A DNA stretch of 6,993 nucleotides from Myxococcales bacterium (GCA_021784995.1 JAJYHA010000100.1:1-6993); one strand, 5' to 3'; positions 1 through 6,490 are shown, counted from the first letter of the stretch. The notes: a model not told the origin generated them from the letters alone. Translations and numbers: made by a program.

Positions 1-156
1 CGCCAGGGCGAGGTCGGGGTCCGGCGCGAGCCGGCAGGCGCGCTCCAGCGCGGCCGCCCGCTCCGGGAACCTCCGCCCGACGCGCCGCAGCCGCTCGGCG
101 GCGTCCGGGGCGCGGAAGGGGGCGGGGCCCAGCCCCGGGATCGCGTGCGCCGGCAT
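1..156 (-). CDS. 5' end of an unidentified gene, possibly GlnE-like (partial)
   Basis: Reading leftward from an ATG at 156-154, the frame stays open for 52 codons to the window edge, so only the N-terminus is present. The product starts MPAHAIPGLG and continues with a region rich in Arg, Ala and Glu, ending APDPDLALA. Residues 19-52 look like paired amphipathic helices (AAERLRRVGRRFPERAAAL), as in a soluble protein. The closing PDPDLALA resembles the N-terminal helical region of glutamine-synthetase adenylyltransferases (GlnE) of deltaproteobacteria, but 52 residues are too few to settle this and no catalytic motif is visible. The start lies 26 bases beyond the stop of the upstream membrane glycosyltransferase. 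There is no Shine-Dalgarno sequence; instead a TATGAT hexamer lies 8 bases before the ATG, so the gene may have its own promoter. The alternative ATG codons at 169 and 166 open a different frame with low-complexity Arg/Ala/Pro sequence and are less likely. Confidence 0.55.
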   Translation of the reverse strand, partial: MPAHAIPGLGPAPFRAPDAAERLRRVGRRFPERAAALERACRLAPDPDLALA

Positions 157-164
157 GCGAGCGC

Positions 165-170
165 ATCATA
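165..170 (-). promoter_or_regulatory. Possible -10 element (TATGAT) for the leftmost gene
   Basis: On the minus strand TATGAT (five of six matches to TATAAT) occupies 170-165, in a short AT-richer island between two very GC-rich genes. It ends 8 bases before the ATG at 156, which would start transcription at or within about two bases of the start codon. No good -35 hexamer is seen at a 16-18 base spacing; a TTGAGC at 186-181 is too close. The call rests on the hexamer and its position only. Confidence 0.35.
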
Positions 171-182
171 GTGGACCGTCGC

Positions 183-1736
183 TCAACGCCGCCGGTAGAC
201 CTGGGCCCCGCCCGCGACCGCGACCGGGGCGTAGTGCTCGTCCACGTAGCGCCGGAGCGCGGGCACGACCGCCAGCGGGACGTGGTGCCACTCGTGGATG
301 TCGGAGGGGGCGGTGTCCACCACGTAGGCGGGGCGGTTCGCCTCCAGGTCGCGCAGGGTGAGCGCCACGTCGCGGGCCGACACGTGGGGCCGCAGGTCGA
401 AGCCCTCCGGCAGGTGGTGCGGGTCGAAGTCGCCCACGTGCAGCGCGGTGGTGTAGTAGCGCGTCCCCGGCAGGCGGTCGGCGAGGACGTAGACGGGCGC
501 GTAGTCGCCCCACACGAAGAGCCGGTCCTCGGGGCGGGTGTGACGCCGGAGCCAGGCGGCGAGCTCGCGGGTCCGGTGCTCCTGCAGGGGGAGGGCGCCG
601 CGCGCTCCGAGCGCGTAGGGGAGCCCGAGGAACAGCAGGAGCGGGGCCACCACCGCGCCGGCCGCGAGCGCGCGGGCCCGGCGGCCGAGGCGGCGCCACC
701 CCTCCAGGAGGCGCACGGCCCCGGGCGCGGCCAGGAGCGAGAGCGGCGGCGCGAACTGCAGGAAGTAGTGGTCGTAGAAGCGGCCGCCCAGGGAGACGGG
801 GATCGCGGTCAGCCAGAGGGCCGCCGTCAGGCCCACCGCCACCGGCTCGCGCCGCCGGTCGCGCAGGACGCGGAGCGACTCGCGCACGGCGAGGTACCAG
901 TGCAGCGGCGCCGCCAGGGCGATCCCGATCGCGATCCCGCCGGCGAGCCGCGCCGCGGCCGACCCGGCGCCGTGGGCGCTGTAGCGGACGTTTCGCAGGA
1001 CGTTCCACTCCCAGAACTCCGGCAGGTGGCCCAGCGCCGCGTAGAGCCCGGCCGCGGCCGCCCAGGGGAGCCCCGTCCCGATCAGCAGGCCCGCGACGGG
1101 GAGCGCGCGCGGCGCGCCCGGCCGGCTCGCGAGGGCGAGGGCCAGCGCGAAGGCCACCAGGAGGATGCCGGCCTGCTGCTTGAAGAGCGTGGCGACCCCG
1201 ATCCACAGCCCGGTGACGAGGGCGTCGCGGAGCCGGCCGGACCGCTGCGCGCGGACGTACCCCAGCAGCGCCAGCGCCGCCGGGAGGTTGAGGAGCGTCT
1301 CGAGGTTCACCGCGGGCACGCACGCCACCTGCGCCAGGCAGGCGAGCCACGCGGCGGCCCGTCCGACGTCCGCGCGCCCGGTCCAGGCGCGCGCCGCGCG
1401 GCCCACCACCAGCGCGGTCGCCACGACCCAGGCCATGGCGAGCAGCTGCATCGGCCACATGCGGTAGCCGACCCACGCGGCCGGCGCGTAGAAGAGGTAG
1501 CCGAGGAGCGGCTTCTTCTCGGCGAACGCCACGTACGGCAGGCCTCCTTCGCCGAGCACCCGGCCGACGACGAGCAGCTCGCACTCGTCCAGGTTGAGGG
1601 GACCGAGGAGGAGTCCGGCGGCGCGCGTGACGACCACCACCAGCGCCAGCCAGCCGGCGCCGGGGAGGCGGAGCGGGGAGGGCGGGTCGCGCTGCGGCGC
1701 GGGGAGGCCGGCCGCGGGCGCGGCGGAGCCGATCAC
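183..1736 (-). CDS. GT-C membrane glycosyltransferase (ArnT/PMT-like, GT39/GT83 type)
   Basis: This 517-residue polytopic membrane protein probably transfers a sugar from a polyprenyl-phosphate donor on the outer face of the inner membrane. The first membrane segment (about 28-46) leads into LNLDECE (47-53), whose acidic pair D50/E51 occupies the place of the catalytic acidic motif in the first outer loop of GT-C enzymes. EKKPLLGYLFY (73-83) matches the conserved Lys/Pro segment after it. Further segments lie at about 95-112, 126-161, 171-203, 211-234, 264-283, 299-315, 325-341 and 355-375. YDHYFLQFAPPLSLL (321-335) resembles the late-helix motif of this superfamily. Residues 385-517 form a soluble domain with LFVWGDYAPVYVLADR (406-421). 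The start is GTG, one base after the TGA of the upstream methyltransferase, so the two are probably co-transcribed and translationally coupled. Length is normal and the frame intact. Sugar and acceptor cannot be predicted. Confidence 0.87.
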   Translation of the reverse strand: MIGSAAPAAGLPAPQRDPPSPLRLPGAGWLALVVVVTRAAGLLLGPLNLDECELLVVGRVLGEGGLPYVAFAEKKPLLGYLFYAPAAWVGYRMWPMQLLAMAWVVATALVVGRAARAWTGRADVGRAAAWLACLAQVACVPAVNLETLLNLPAALALLGYVRAQRSGRLRDALVTGLWIGVATLFKQQAGILLVAFALALALASRPGAPRALPVAGLLIGTGLPWAAAAGLYAALGHLPEFWEWNVLRNVRYSAHGAGSAAARLAGGIAIGIALAAPLHWYLAVRESLRVLRDRRREPVAVGLTAALWLTAIPVSLGGRFYDHYFLQFAPPLSLLAAPGAVRLLEGWRRLGRRARALAAGAVVAPLLLFLGLPYALGARGALPLQEHRTRELAAWLRRHTRPEDRLFVWGDYAPVYVLADRLPGTRYYTTALHVGDFDPHHLPEGFDLRPHVSARDVALTLRDLEANRPAYVVDTAPSDIHEWHHVPLAVVPALRRYVDEHYAPVAVAGGAQVYRRR

Positions 1737-1737
1737 G

Positions 1738-2751
1738 TCACGTCCCGGTGCGGCCCACCGCGCCGGCCTGCGCGCCCTCGGCGGCGCGCGCCGCGAGCAG
1801 ACGCCAGGAGTTCCCGTTGCGGGGGGTGATCTGGGCCACCAGGGCGTGGCTCGCCACCCAGGCCTCGAGCTCGTGGCGCGGGATGTAGTGCGCGATCCGG
1901 GGTACCAGGTGGTCGTAGACGATGTGGCTCATGTAGCGGAACGGGTAGCGCCGGAGGTAGCGGAGGTAGTCGCCGTACGGCATCCAGCGCGCCTTCGAGG
2001 CGACGGCGGCCGCGCCGTAGAGCACCAGCGCCAGCCCCTGCGAGATCGCGCAGAGCACGCCGTGCGGGAGCCGGCTCGTGACGCGGAGCCGGAGCGGGTC
2101 GACGAAGCGGGTGATCCACTCGTTCCCCTCGGCGCCGTACACCCAGCAGTTGATGGTGCCGCCGGGCGCGAGCACATCCACGAGCGCGCCGAAGGTGCGG
2201 GCCGGATCGGGCGTGTGGTGGACCACGCCCAGGCAGTAGATGCTCTCCACGGTGCGCCGGAGCGGCAGCCGCAGCACGTCGGCCCGGATCACGTGCACGT
2301 CCGGGAGGTCGCGCAGGTTGCGCGCCGCCGTGTAGGCCACCTCCGAGTAGTCGACGCCGATGAGCGTGCGCGGGCCGTACCGGTGGGCGATGCGGAGCCA
2401 GCGCCCCATCCCGCAGCCCGGCTCGACCACCAGCTTCCCGCGGAAGCCCTCGGGCTGGAAGGGGGTGATCCAGTCGCGGAAGAGCTCGTCGTTCAGCTCC
2501 TCGTTGTCGAGGATGACGTCGTTGAAGGCGTCCCAGTTGCGGGCGAAGCCGCTCGTGGTCTGGATGACGTCGGGGACGTCGCCGCCCGCCACGAAGTTCG
2601 GGACCCCGTCCTCGATGGGCCAGCTGCGGTGGCACGCGCCGCAGCCCAGCAGCCCGCGGTCGATCCGCCCGGCGACCGTCCGGGGCGCCTTGAGCTGCAA
2701 CGGCTGGGCGCAGTCCGGACACGCGAGGTGCTCGAGCAGGCTCTCTTCCAT
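1738..2751 (-). CDS. Class I SAM-dependent methyltransferase with N-terminal Trm112-like zinc ribbon
   Basis: The product (337 residues) is a soluble methyltransferase. An N-terminal Trm112/UPF0434-like zinc ribbon carries CPDC (11-14) and CGAC (37-40), followed by WPIEDGVPNF (44-53), the usual end of this module. The Rossmann domain has motif I EPGCGMGRW (110-118), an acidic residue for the ribose at D134 in GVDYSE, motif II-like RADVLRLPL (156-164), CLGVVHHTPDP (173-183) and LAPGGT (194-199). The C-terminal part (210-337) is rich in Tyr, Arg and Leu and may set substrate choice. I chose the ATG at 2751 because it puts the zinc ribbon at the very N-terminus, as is usual; a GTG at 2802 would add 17 basic residues. 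Neither start has a clear Shine-Dalgarno. The gene sits between two membrane glycosyltransferases, so a sugar or lipid-linked glycan is a plausible substrate, but that is inference; related proteins methylate many small molecules. Confidence 0.87.
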   Translation of the reverse strand: MEESLLEHLACPDCAQPLQLKAPRTVAGRIDRGLLGCGACHRSWPIEDGVPNFVAGGDVPDVIQTTSGFARNWDAFNDVILDNEELNDELFRDWITPFQPEGFRGKLVVEPGCGMGRWLRIAHRYGPRTLIGVDYSEVAYTAARNLRDLPDVHVIRADVLRLPLRRTVESIYCLGVVHHTPDPARTFGALVDVLAPGGTINCWVYGAEGNEWITRFVDPLRLRVTSRLPHGVLCAISQGLALVLYGAAAVASKARWMPYGDYLRYLRRYPFRYMSHIVYDHLVPRIAHYIPRHELEAWVASHALVAQITPRNGNSWRLLAARAAEGAQAGAVGRTGT

Positions 2752-2829
2752 GATCGGGCGCAGCTTAGGCAAGAGGCGGGGGATCCGCAAGGAGCGCCGC
2801 ACCCGCCGGCGCCGCGCGCGGGCGCCCCC

Positions 2830-4575
2830 TCAGCGCGCCCAGGGCGTCTCGAGCACCACCCAGCGCCGGGGCCGGTGCGGATCGACGTAGACCGGGCGCA
2901 GGCCGCCGGGGAACCCCGTCAGCGGCAGCGAGCCGTCGGGCTCGAGCGGCACCCGGTCGTAGAAGAGGTAGCGCCGCCCGGCGGGGTCGGAGGGCGAGGC
3001 CATGTGCGCCGTGGACGCGCCGTCGAGCAGCACGAACCGGACGCGTTCGCGGCGCAGGTAGTCGAGCAGGAGCGCCGTGTCCACCGGCCGCTCCTGCCAG
3101 CTGGCGGAGACCGTGAGCTGGCGCGCCGCGGGCGTGAGCCAGCGCGGCTGCAGGTGCGTCCGCGCGTCCACGGCGTAGACGTCGCCGGGGCGGACGCTGC
3201 GGACGATGAAGTCGCGCGCCTCGGCCATGCCGGGCGCGACCACGGCCGGCGGCGGCAGTGCCAGCGCGATGACCACGGCGGCGACGGAGACGGCTGCGGC
3301 GCGCACGGCCCAGCGCGAGCGGAGCGGCGCGCCGGCGGCCCGGACGTCCGCCACGACGAGGTGCGCGAACGCGGGCGCGAGCACGGTGGCGGCGAGCGGG
3401 AGGAAGTAGCGCGTGTTCCCGCCGTTCACGCTGAAGACGAAGAGGAACAGGTAGGTCCACCCCGCGTGCAGGAAAAGGAAGCTCCGCGCGAAGCCGCCCG
3501 CGGTCCGGGCCAGGTGGCGCAGCGCGGCCACCGTCGCCAGCGCGCCCGCCAGCACCGCCGCCACGTGCGCCGGCCCGCCCGCCGCGCCTCCCACCGGGGC
3601 CATCGACTCGGCGAGCAGGAACGTGGTCTCCCCCAGGCCCACCGCCACGCGCTGGCCGAGCGCGGCCGGCGTGAGGTGGTGGAGGTAGGCGAGGAACCCG
3701 TGCGGGATGAGCGCCCCGGCCTGGGGCGCGAACGTCTCCGCGAAGTCGGGGAGCCGGTCCATCCACAGGAACTCGAGGTTCACGTTGTGGAAGGGCGAGC
3801 CGAACAGGCGCACGTTGCGCACCAGGAGCGGCGCTGCGGCGGCGAGGAACCCGGCCGCGTACACGTACGCCCTCCGGTCGGAGAGCGCCCTCCGCCGCTC
3901 GACGACGAGGAAGGTGAGCGCGAGCGAGGAGGGCAGGAACATCCCGGTGCCCTTCGCCAGGTAGGCCACCCCCGACCAGAGGCCGGCGCGGAGCCACGGC
4001 CCGAGGCGGCGCGGGCGGCCCGGATCGAGGCCGTCGAGCAGGGCGCCGACGGCGAACGCCCACGCCGCCACGAGGACCGGTTCGCAGCCCTCGCGCGCGG
4101 CGCAGGCGACGAAGGTGCGGTTCGTGGCGAGGAGCAGCGCCAGCACCGCCGCCGGCGCCGGGCCGAGGCGGCGTCGCGCGGTCCACCAGCAGGCGAGGAG
4201 GGCCACCGCGCCCAGGCCGATGGTGAGCGCCTGCGCGTCGCGGTGGTAGCCGGGCGCGGTCCGCGCCACCAGCGACAGGAGGCCGAGGTAGAGCGGGTGG
4301 CGGTTCGCCTCCGTGAAGGTGCCGGCGAGGAGCGCGCGCAGGAGCCCCAGCGGCCCCCCCAGCAGCCGCACCTGGTTGCCGGCGTCGAGGTAGGCGACGT
4401 CGTCGAAGATGGGGTAGGTGAAGCGCCGCGCCTCGAGCGCCGCGAGCAGGAGGAAGAGCGCCAGCGCGCCGCCGACCGCCAGCGCCTCCCGCGCCGCGTG
4501 GCCCGCGCGGCGGTCCGGGCCGGCGGTGGGGAGCGCGGTCGGCGCCGCGCGGGCGTGGAGGAGGGCGTCGGTCAC
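2830..4575 (-). CDS. GT-C membrane glycosyltransferase (ArnT/PMT-like), second copy
   Basis: A 581-residue polytopic membrane protein, probably another polyprenyl-phosphate-sugar-dependent transferase with its active site facing the periplasm. After a polar N-terminus, the first membrane segment (about 31-48) precedes YPIFDDVAYLDAG (54-66), where D58/D59 fit the GT-C catalytic acidic pair, and NRHPLYLGLLSL (91-102) follows. REGCEPVLVAAWAF (161-174), LAKGTGMFL (206-214), RNVRLFGSPFHNVN (253-266) and NTRYFLPLAATVL (387-399) match positions conserved in ArnT-like proteins. Hydrophobic segments lie at about 117-131, 142-152, 166-181, 197-224, 237-252, 338-352, 364-383, 390-409 and 423-440. A soluble domain spans 445-581. 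It shares architecture with the gene at 183-1736 but little sequence, so it is not a recent duplicate. The start is GTG, with no ribosome site and a perfect hairpin ending two bases before it; the start is therefore less certain than the gene. The methyltransferase gene follows 78 bases after the stop. Confidence 0.87.
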   Translation of the reverse strand: MTDALLHARAAPTALPTAGPDRRAGHAAREALAVGGALALFLLLAALEARRFTYPIFDDVAYLDAGNQVRLLGGPLGLLRALLAGTFTEANRHPLYLGLLSLVARTAPGYHRDAQALTIGLGAVALLACWWTARRRLGPAPAAVLALLLATNRTFVACAAREGCEPVLVAAWAFAVGALLDGLDPGRPRRLGPWLRAGLWSGVAYLAKGTGMFLPSSLALTFLVVERRRALSDRRAYVYAAGFLAAAAPLLVRNVRLFGSPFHNVNLEFLWMDRLPDFAETFAPQAGALIPHGFLAYLHHLTPAALGQRVAVGLGETTFLLAESMAPVGGAAGGPAHVAAVLAGALATVAALRHLARTAGGFARSFLFLHAGWTYLFLFVFSVNGGNTRYFLPLAATVLAPAFAHLVVADVRAAGAPLRSRWAVRAAAVSVAAVVIALALPPPAVVAPGMAEARDFIVRSVRPGDVYAVDARTHLQPRWLTPAARQLTVSASWQERPVDTALLLDYLRRERVRFVLLDGASTAHMASPSDPAGRRYLFYDRVPLEPDGSLPLTGFPGGLRPVYVDPHRPRRWVVLETPWAR

Positions 4576-4577
4576 GG

Positions 4578-4612
4578 GTCGGGAGGCCGGCGCCGCGCGC
4601 CGGCCTCCCGAC
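4578..4612. repeat. Perfect inverted repeat, 16-bp stem with 3-base loop
   Basis: Bases 4578-4593 are the exact reverse complement of 4597-4612, with loop CGC at 4594-4596. Almost every pair is G-C, so the hairpin would be very stable as RNA on either strand. It lies between the hydrolase stop and the glycosyltransferase GTG, ending two bases before that GTG. Neither side has a T-run, so it is not a standard intrinsic terminator, though a U-less terminator is possible. On the minus-strand RNA a GGGAGG is buried in the 5' arm (4609-4604). It could instead be a copy of a dispersed palindromic element. Confidence 0.85.
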
Positions 4613-4642
4613 GAATAGCAGACCGGCGGGCCGGGGGGGGAG

Positions 4643-4670
4643 GCCCGGCCTCGCGCCGCCCGGGCCGGGC
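4643..4670. repeat. Inverted repeat, 8-bp stem, after the hydrolase gene
   Basis: GCCCGGCC at 4643-4650 pairs with GGCCGGGC at 4663-4670 around a 12-base loop. It begins 12 bases past the stop of the hydrolase on the minus strand. A run of eight C's follows on that strand (G's at 4633-4640) in place of U's, so if it ends transcription it is not a classical intrinsic terminator. Stems of this size arise easily in DNA this GC-rich. Confidence 0.4.
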
Positions 4671-4681
4671 GATCAGGGCGA

Positions 4682-5509
4682 TCAGAAGGTCCGCGTCTCC
4701 CCGGGCTTCATCTCCACCATGCGGGCCTTGCTCCCGCTCTTGCGCAGCGCCGCCTCCAGCTCGGCGGGCCGTCCCGCGAGGAGCGGGTAGGTGCCGAAGT
4801 GCATGGGGATCACGACCCTGGGCCGCACCCAGCCCACCTGCTCGGCGGCGCCGACCGGATCCATGGTGAAGTGGCCGCCGATGCAGGCCATCATCACGTC
4901 GATCGGCCAGCGCCGGGCGTAGCGCTGGATCTCGCTGAACGGCGCCGTGTCGCCGGTGTGGTAGAAGCGCGGCCCGCCCTTCACGTGGATGAAGTAGCCG
5001 ACGGGGTTGCCGCCGTACTCGGGCACGCTCTGCGGGTCCTTCTGGAACCCCGAGGAGTGGACCGCTGGCACCATGGTGATGGAGACGTCGTCGTCGAGCA
5101 CCATCGTTCCGCCCATGTTGCCCGCGGTGGGCGCGAGCTTCGCCGGGTCCATGGGATAGCCGGCGGCGACGAGCACCTTGGCCAGCTCGTAGGGCGCGAC
5201 CAGCTTCGCGCCCGTGGCCTTGCCGAGGGCGATCGCGTCGCCCACGTGATCGGCGTGGCCGTGCGTCACCAGGATGAAGTCGACCTTCGTCGGGGCCTCG
5301 AGGTGGTTCGCCTTCGCGACCGGGTTGGAGAACCACGGGTCCACGGCCAGCACCGTGCCGCGCGGCGTCTTGATGACGAAGGCCGCCTGGCCGTACCAGG
5401 TCACCTCCGTCTTCCCGTGCGCCGCCCGCGCCGTGTCTCCGGCGCCGCCGCCCTGCGCAAGTGCCGGTGCCGCCGCCATCGTCAGGATCGCCGCCAGCAA
5501 ACGTCGCAT
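4682..5509 (-). CDS. Exported metallo-beta-lactamase-fold hydrolase (UPF0173-like)
   Basis: A 275-residue metal-dependent hydrolase of the metallo-beta-lactamase fold. It begins with a signal peptide: basic MRR, a hydrophobic stretch to about residue 17, and a likely cleavage after ALA at 16-18, so the enzyme is probably periplasmic. Metal ligands are visible: THGHADH (82-88, with H83, H85, D87, H88), H151 in AVHSSGF, D187 in HTGDT (184-188), and H237 in PMHFGTYP. GGHFTMDP (211-218), VTWYGQAAFVIKT (36-48) and DPWFSNP (57-63) are typical of the UPF0173 group. The real substrate of this family is not established, so a beta-lactam role should not be assumed. The ATG at 5509 is chosen because AGGAGG lies four bases upstream and it places the signal peptide at the N-terminus; an earlier in-frame start near 5566 is rejected. 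It sits 154 bases downstream of ydfG and could be in the same transcript. All expected metal-binding residues are present. Confidence 0.9.
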   Translation of the reverse strand: MRRLLAAILTMAAAPALAQGGGAGDTARAAHGKTEVTWYGQAAFVIKTPRGTVLAVDPWFSNPVAKANHLEAPTKVDFILVTHGHADHVGDAIALGKATGAKLVAPYELAKVLVAAGYPMDPAKLAPTAGNMGGTMVLDDDVSITMVPAVHSSGFQKDPQSVPEYGGNPVGYFIHVKGGPRFYHTGDTAPFSEIQRYARRWPIDVMMACIGGHFTMDPVGAAEQVGWVRPRVVIPMHFGTYPLLAGRPAELEAALRKSGSKARMVEMKPGETRTF

Positions 5510-5663
5510 GCACCCTCCTGGATTCGGGAAGGTGATGGCTTGCCAGTTCATGCGGCAGGTCGCCACGCCCTTGCCGGGCTCACCCGGGGGTGGCGCAGAG
5601 CGCCGCCGGATCGCCGGACGCCCCTTCGCCCTCGGCGGGGCACGGACGCCGGGGCCTGCGCCG
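5510..5663. other. Gap between ydfG and the hydrolase gene
   Basis: These 154 bases hold the hydrolase ribosome site at the left end. I see no convincing promoter hexamers on the minus strand, no strong terminator hairpin and no small gene. Co-transcription of the hydrolase from ydfG is possible, but a promoter of a kind I cannot recognise is equally so. Confidence 0.5.
5513..5519 (-). promoter_or_regulatory. Strong Shine-Dalgarno (AGGAGGG) for the hydrolase gene
   Basis: On the minus strand AGGAGGG at 5519-5513 is followed by a three-base spacer and the ATG at 5509. It fixes the start of the exported hydrolase and is the only strong ribosome site seen at any gene start in the window. Confidence 0.85.
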
Positions 5664-6431
5664 TCAGGGGTTGCGGTGCACAGCGAACGGGCCGAACGCC
5701 TGCTGCGTGCACATCACCTCGAGGACGTTGACGTTCACGTGCGGCGGGCGGGTCACGCACCAGGTCACGGCGTCGGCGACGTCGTCGGCCGAGAGCGCCT
5801 GGATCCCCTTGTACACGTCGCGCGCGCGCGCGGCGTCGCCCTGGAAGCGCACCAGCGAGAACTCGGTCTCGGCCATGCCGGGCTCGACGGAGGTGACGCG
5901 CACGCCCGTCCCGAGCAGGTCGGAGCGGAGGGCGAGCGAGAACTGGTGGACGAAGGCCTTGGTCGCCCCGTACACGTTGCCGCCCGGATACGGGTAGGTG
6001 CCGGCGACCGACCCCAGGTTGACCACGTGCCCGCGCCCGCGCGAGACCATCCCGGGCAGCAGGGCGCGCGTGCAGGTGACCAGCCCGCGGCAGTTGGTCT
6101 CGATCATCGTGTCCCAGTCCTCGAGCGAGGCGCGCTGCGCGGGCTCGAGCCCGAGGGCGAGGCCGGCGTTGTTGACGAGGATGTCGACCGCGTCGAAGCC
6201 GGGCGGCAGGGCGGACACGGCGGACGCGATCGCCTTGCCGTCGCGAACGTCGAGGACGACCGGCAGGGCGCGCGGCCCCAGCCCGCGCGCCACCTCGGCC
6301 AGGCGGTCGGCGCGGCGCCCGGCGAGGACCACCCGCGCGCCCTCCTGGGCGAGGCGCGCCGCGATGGCGGAGCCGAACCCGGAGGTGGCGCCGGTCACGA
6401 AGGCGACGGAGTTCTCGAGAGGGTTGACCAT
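5664..6431 (-). CDS. ydfG: YdfG-type NADP-dependent short-chain dehydrogenase (3-hydroxy acid dehydrogenase)
   Basis: The 255-residue product is a cytoplasmic short-chain dehydrogenase closely similar along its length to E. coli YdfG, which oxidises L-serine, L-allo-threonine and 3-hydroxy acids and reduces malonic semialdehyde to 3-hydroxypropionate. The cofactor loop is TGATSGFG (13-20), and R39/R40 after the second strand favour NADP(H). ILVNNAGLALGLEPA (84-98), GSVAGTYPYPGGNVYGATK (140-158, catalytic S141, Y154, K158), FVHQFSLALRSDL (160-172) and EPGMAETEF (183-191) follow the YdfG pattern closely. The end VHRNP also matches YdfG's conserved VHR tail. Length is normal (E. coli 248) with a seven-residue N-terminal extension. 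An in-frame TGA two codons upstream rules out an earlier start. No Shine-Dalgarno is present; a TAGAAT hexamer lies 8 bases before the ATG, hinting at a leaderless message. It is divergent from the DUF4912-like gene. Confidence 0.93.
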   Translation of the reverse strand: MVNPLENSVAFVTGATSGFGSAIAARLAQEGARVVLAGRRADRLAEVARGLGPRALPVVLDVRDGKAIASAVSALPPGFDAVDILVNNAGLALGLEPAQRASLEDWDTMIETNCRGLVTCTRALLPGMVSRGRGHVVNLGSVAGTYPYPGGNVYGATKAFVHQFSLALRSDLLGTGVRVTSVEPGMAETEFSLVRFQGDAARARDVYKGIQALSADDVADAVTWCVTRPPHVNVNVLEVMCTQQAFGPFAVHRNP

Positions 6432-6439
6432 GGGAGGTC

Positions 6440-6445
6440 ATTCTA
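6440..6445 (-). promoter_or_regulatory. Possible -10 element (TAGAAT) for ydfG
   Basis: TAGAAT (five of six matches to TATAAT) reads on the minus strand at 6445-6440, 8 bases before the ydfG ATG. Transcription would start within a couple of bases of the start codon. No recognisable -35 hexamer lies at 16-18 bases; the sequence there is CACCGC-like. Supported by position and by the rarity of AT-rich hexamers here. Confidence 0.4.
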
Positions 6446-6458
6446 GCCGCGGAACGGG

Positions 6459-6472
6459 GTGCGCGGTGCGCC
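6459..6472. repeat. Short tandem repeat, GGTGCGC twice
   Basis: GGTGCGC occurs twice head to tail (6459-6465 and 6466-6472) in the divergent gap, just upstream of the putative ydfG -10 and covering where its -35 would be. It could be a half-site pair for a regulator or chance in GC-rich DNA. Confidence 0.35.
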
Positions 6473-6490
6473 GAGCTTGCGGTCCGTGGC

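Noticed and set aside
171..1829. A 552-codon plus-strand frame opposite the 183-1736 glycosyltransferase
   Set aside because: Same reason: Arg/Gln/Glu-rich composition with no motif, while the opposite strand encodes a clear membrane protein.
2630..2644. Sigma54-like TGGCACG on the plus strand
   Set aside because: The -12 part (TTGC) is absent at the correct spacing and the site lies inside the methyltransferase coding sequence with no plus-strand gene after it.
2752..2802. Earlier GTG start for the methyltransferase
   Set aside because: It would add 17 basic residues ahead of the zinc ribbon and has no ribosome site; the ATG at 2751 fits the family better.
2765..4186. A 473-codon minus-strand frame inside the 2830-4575 gene
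   Set aside because: Arg/Ala/Pro-rich shadow of the real frame, without hydrophobic segments or motifs.
4631..4640. Run of eight G's as a possible phase-variable tract
   Set aside because: It lies between genes, outside any reading frame and not at a convincing promoter spacer, so a length change has no obvious effect.
1594..4869. A 1091-codon open frame on the plus strand across three minus-strand genes
   Set aside because: Its translation is low-complexity Arg/Glu/Gly/His sequence without domains, and it lies opposite well-supported genes. Stop codons are rare in the antisense frames of such GC-rich coding DNA.
5510..5566. Longer N-terminus for the exported hydrolase
   Set aside because: It would bury the signal peptide behind 19 residues and place the AGGAGG site inside the coding region.
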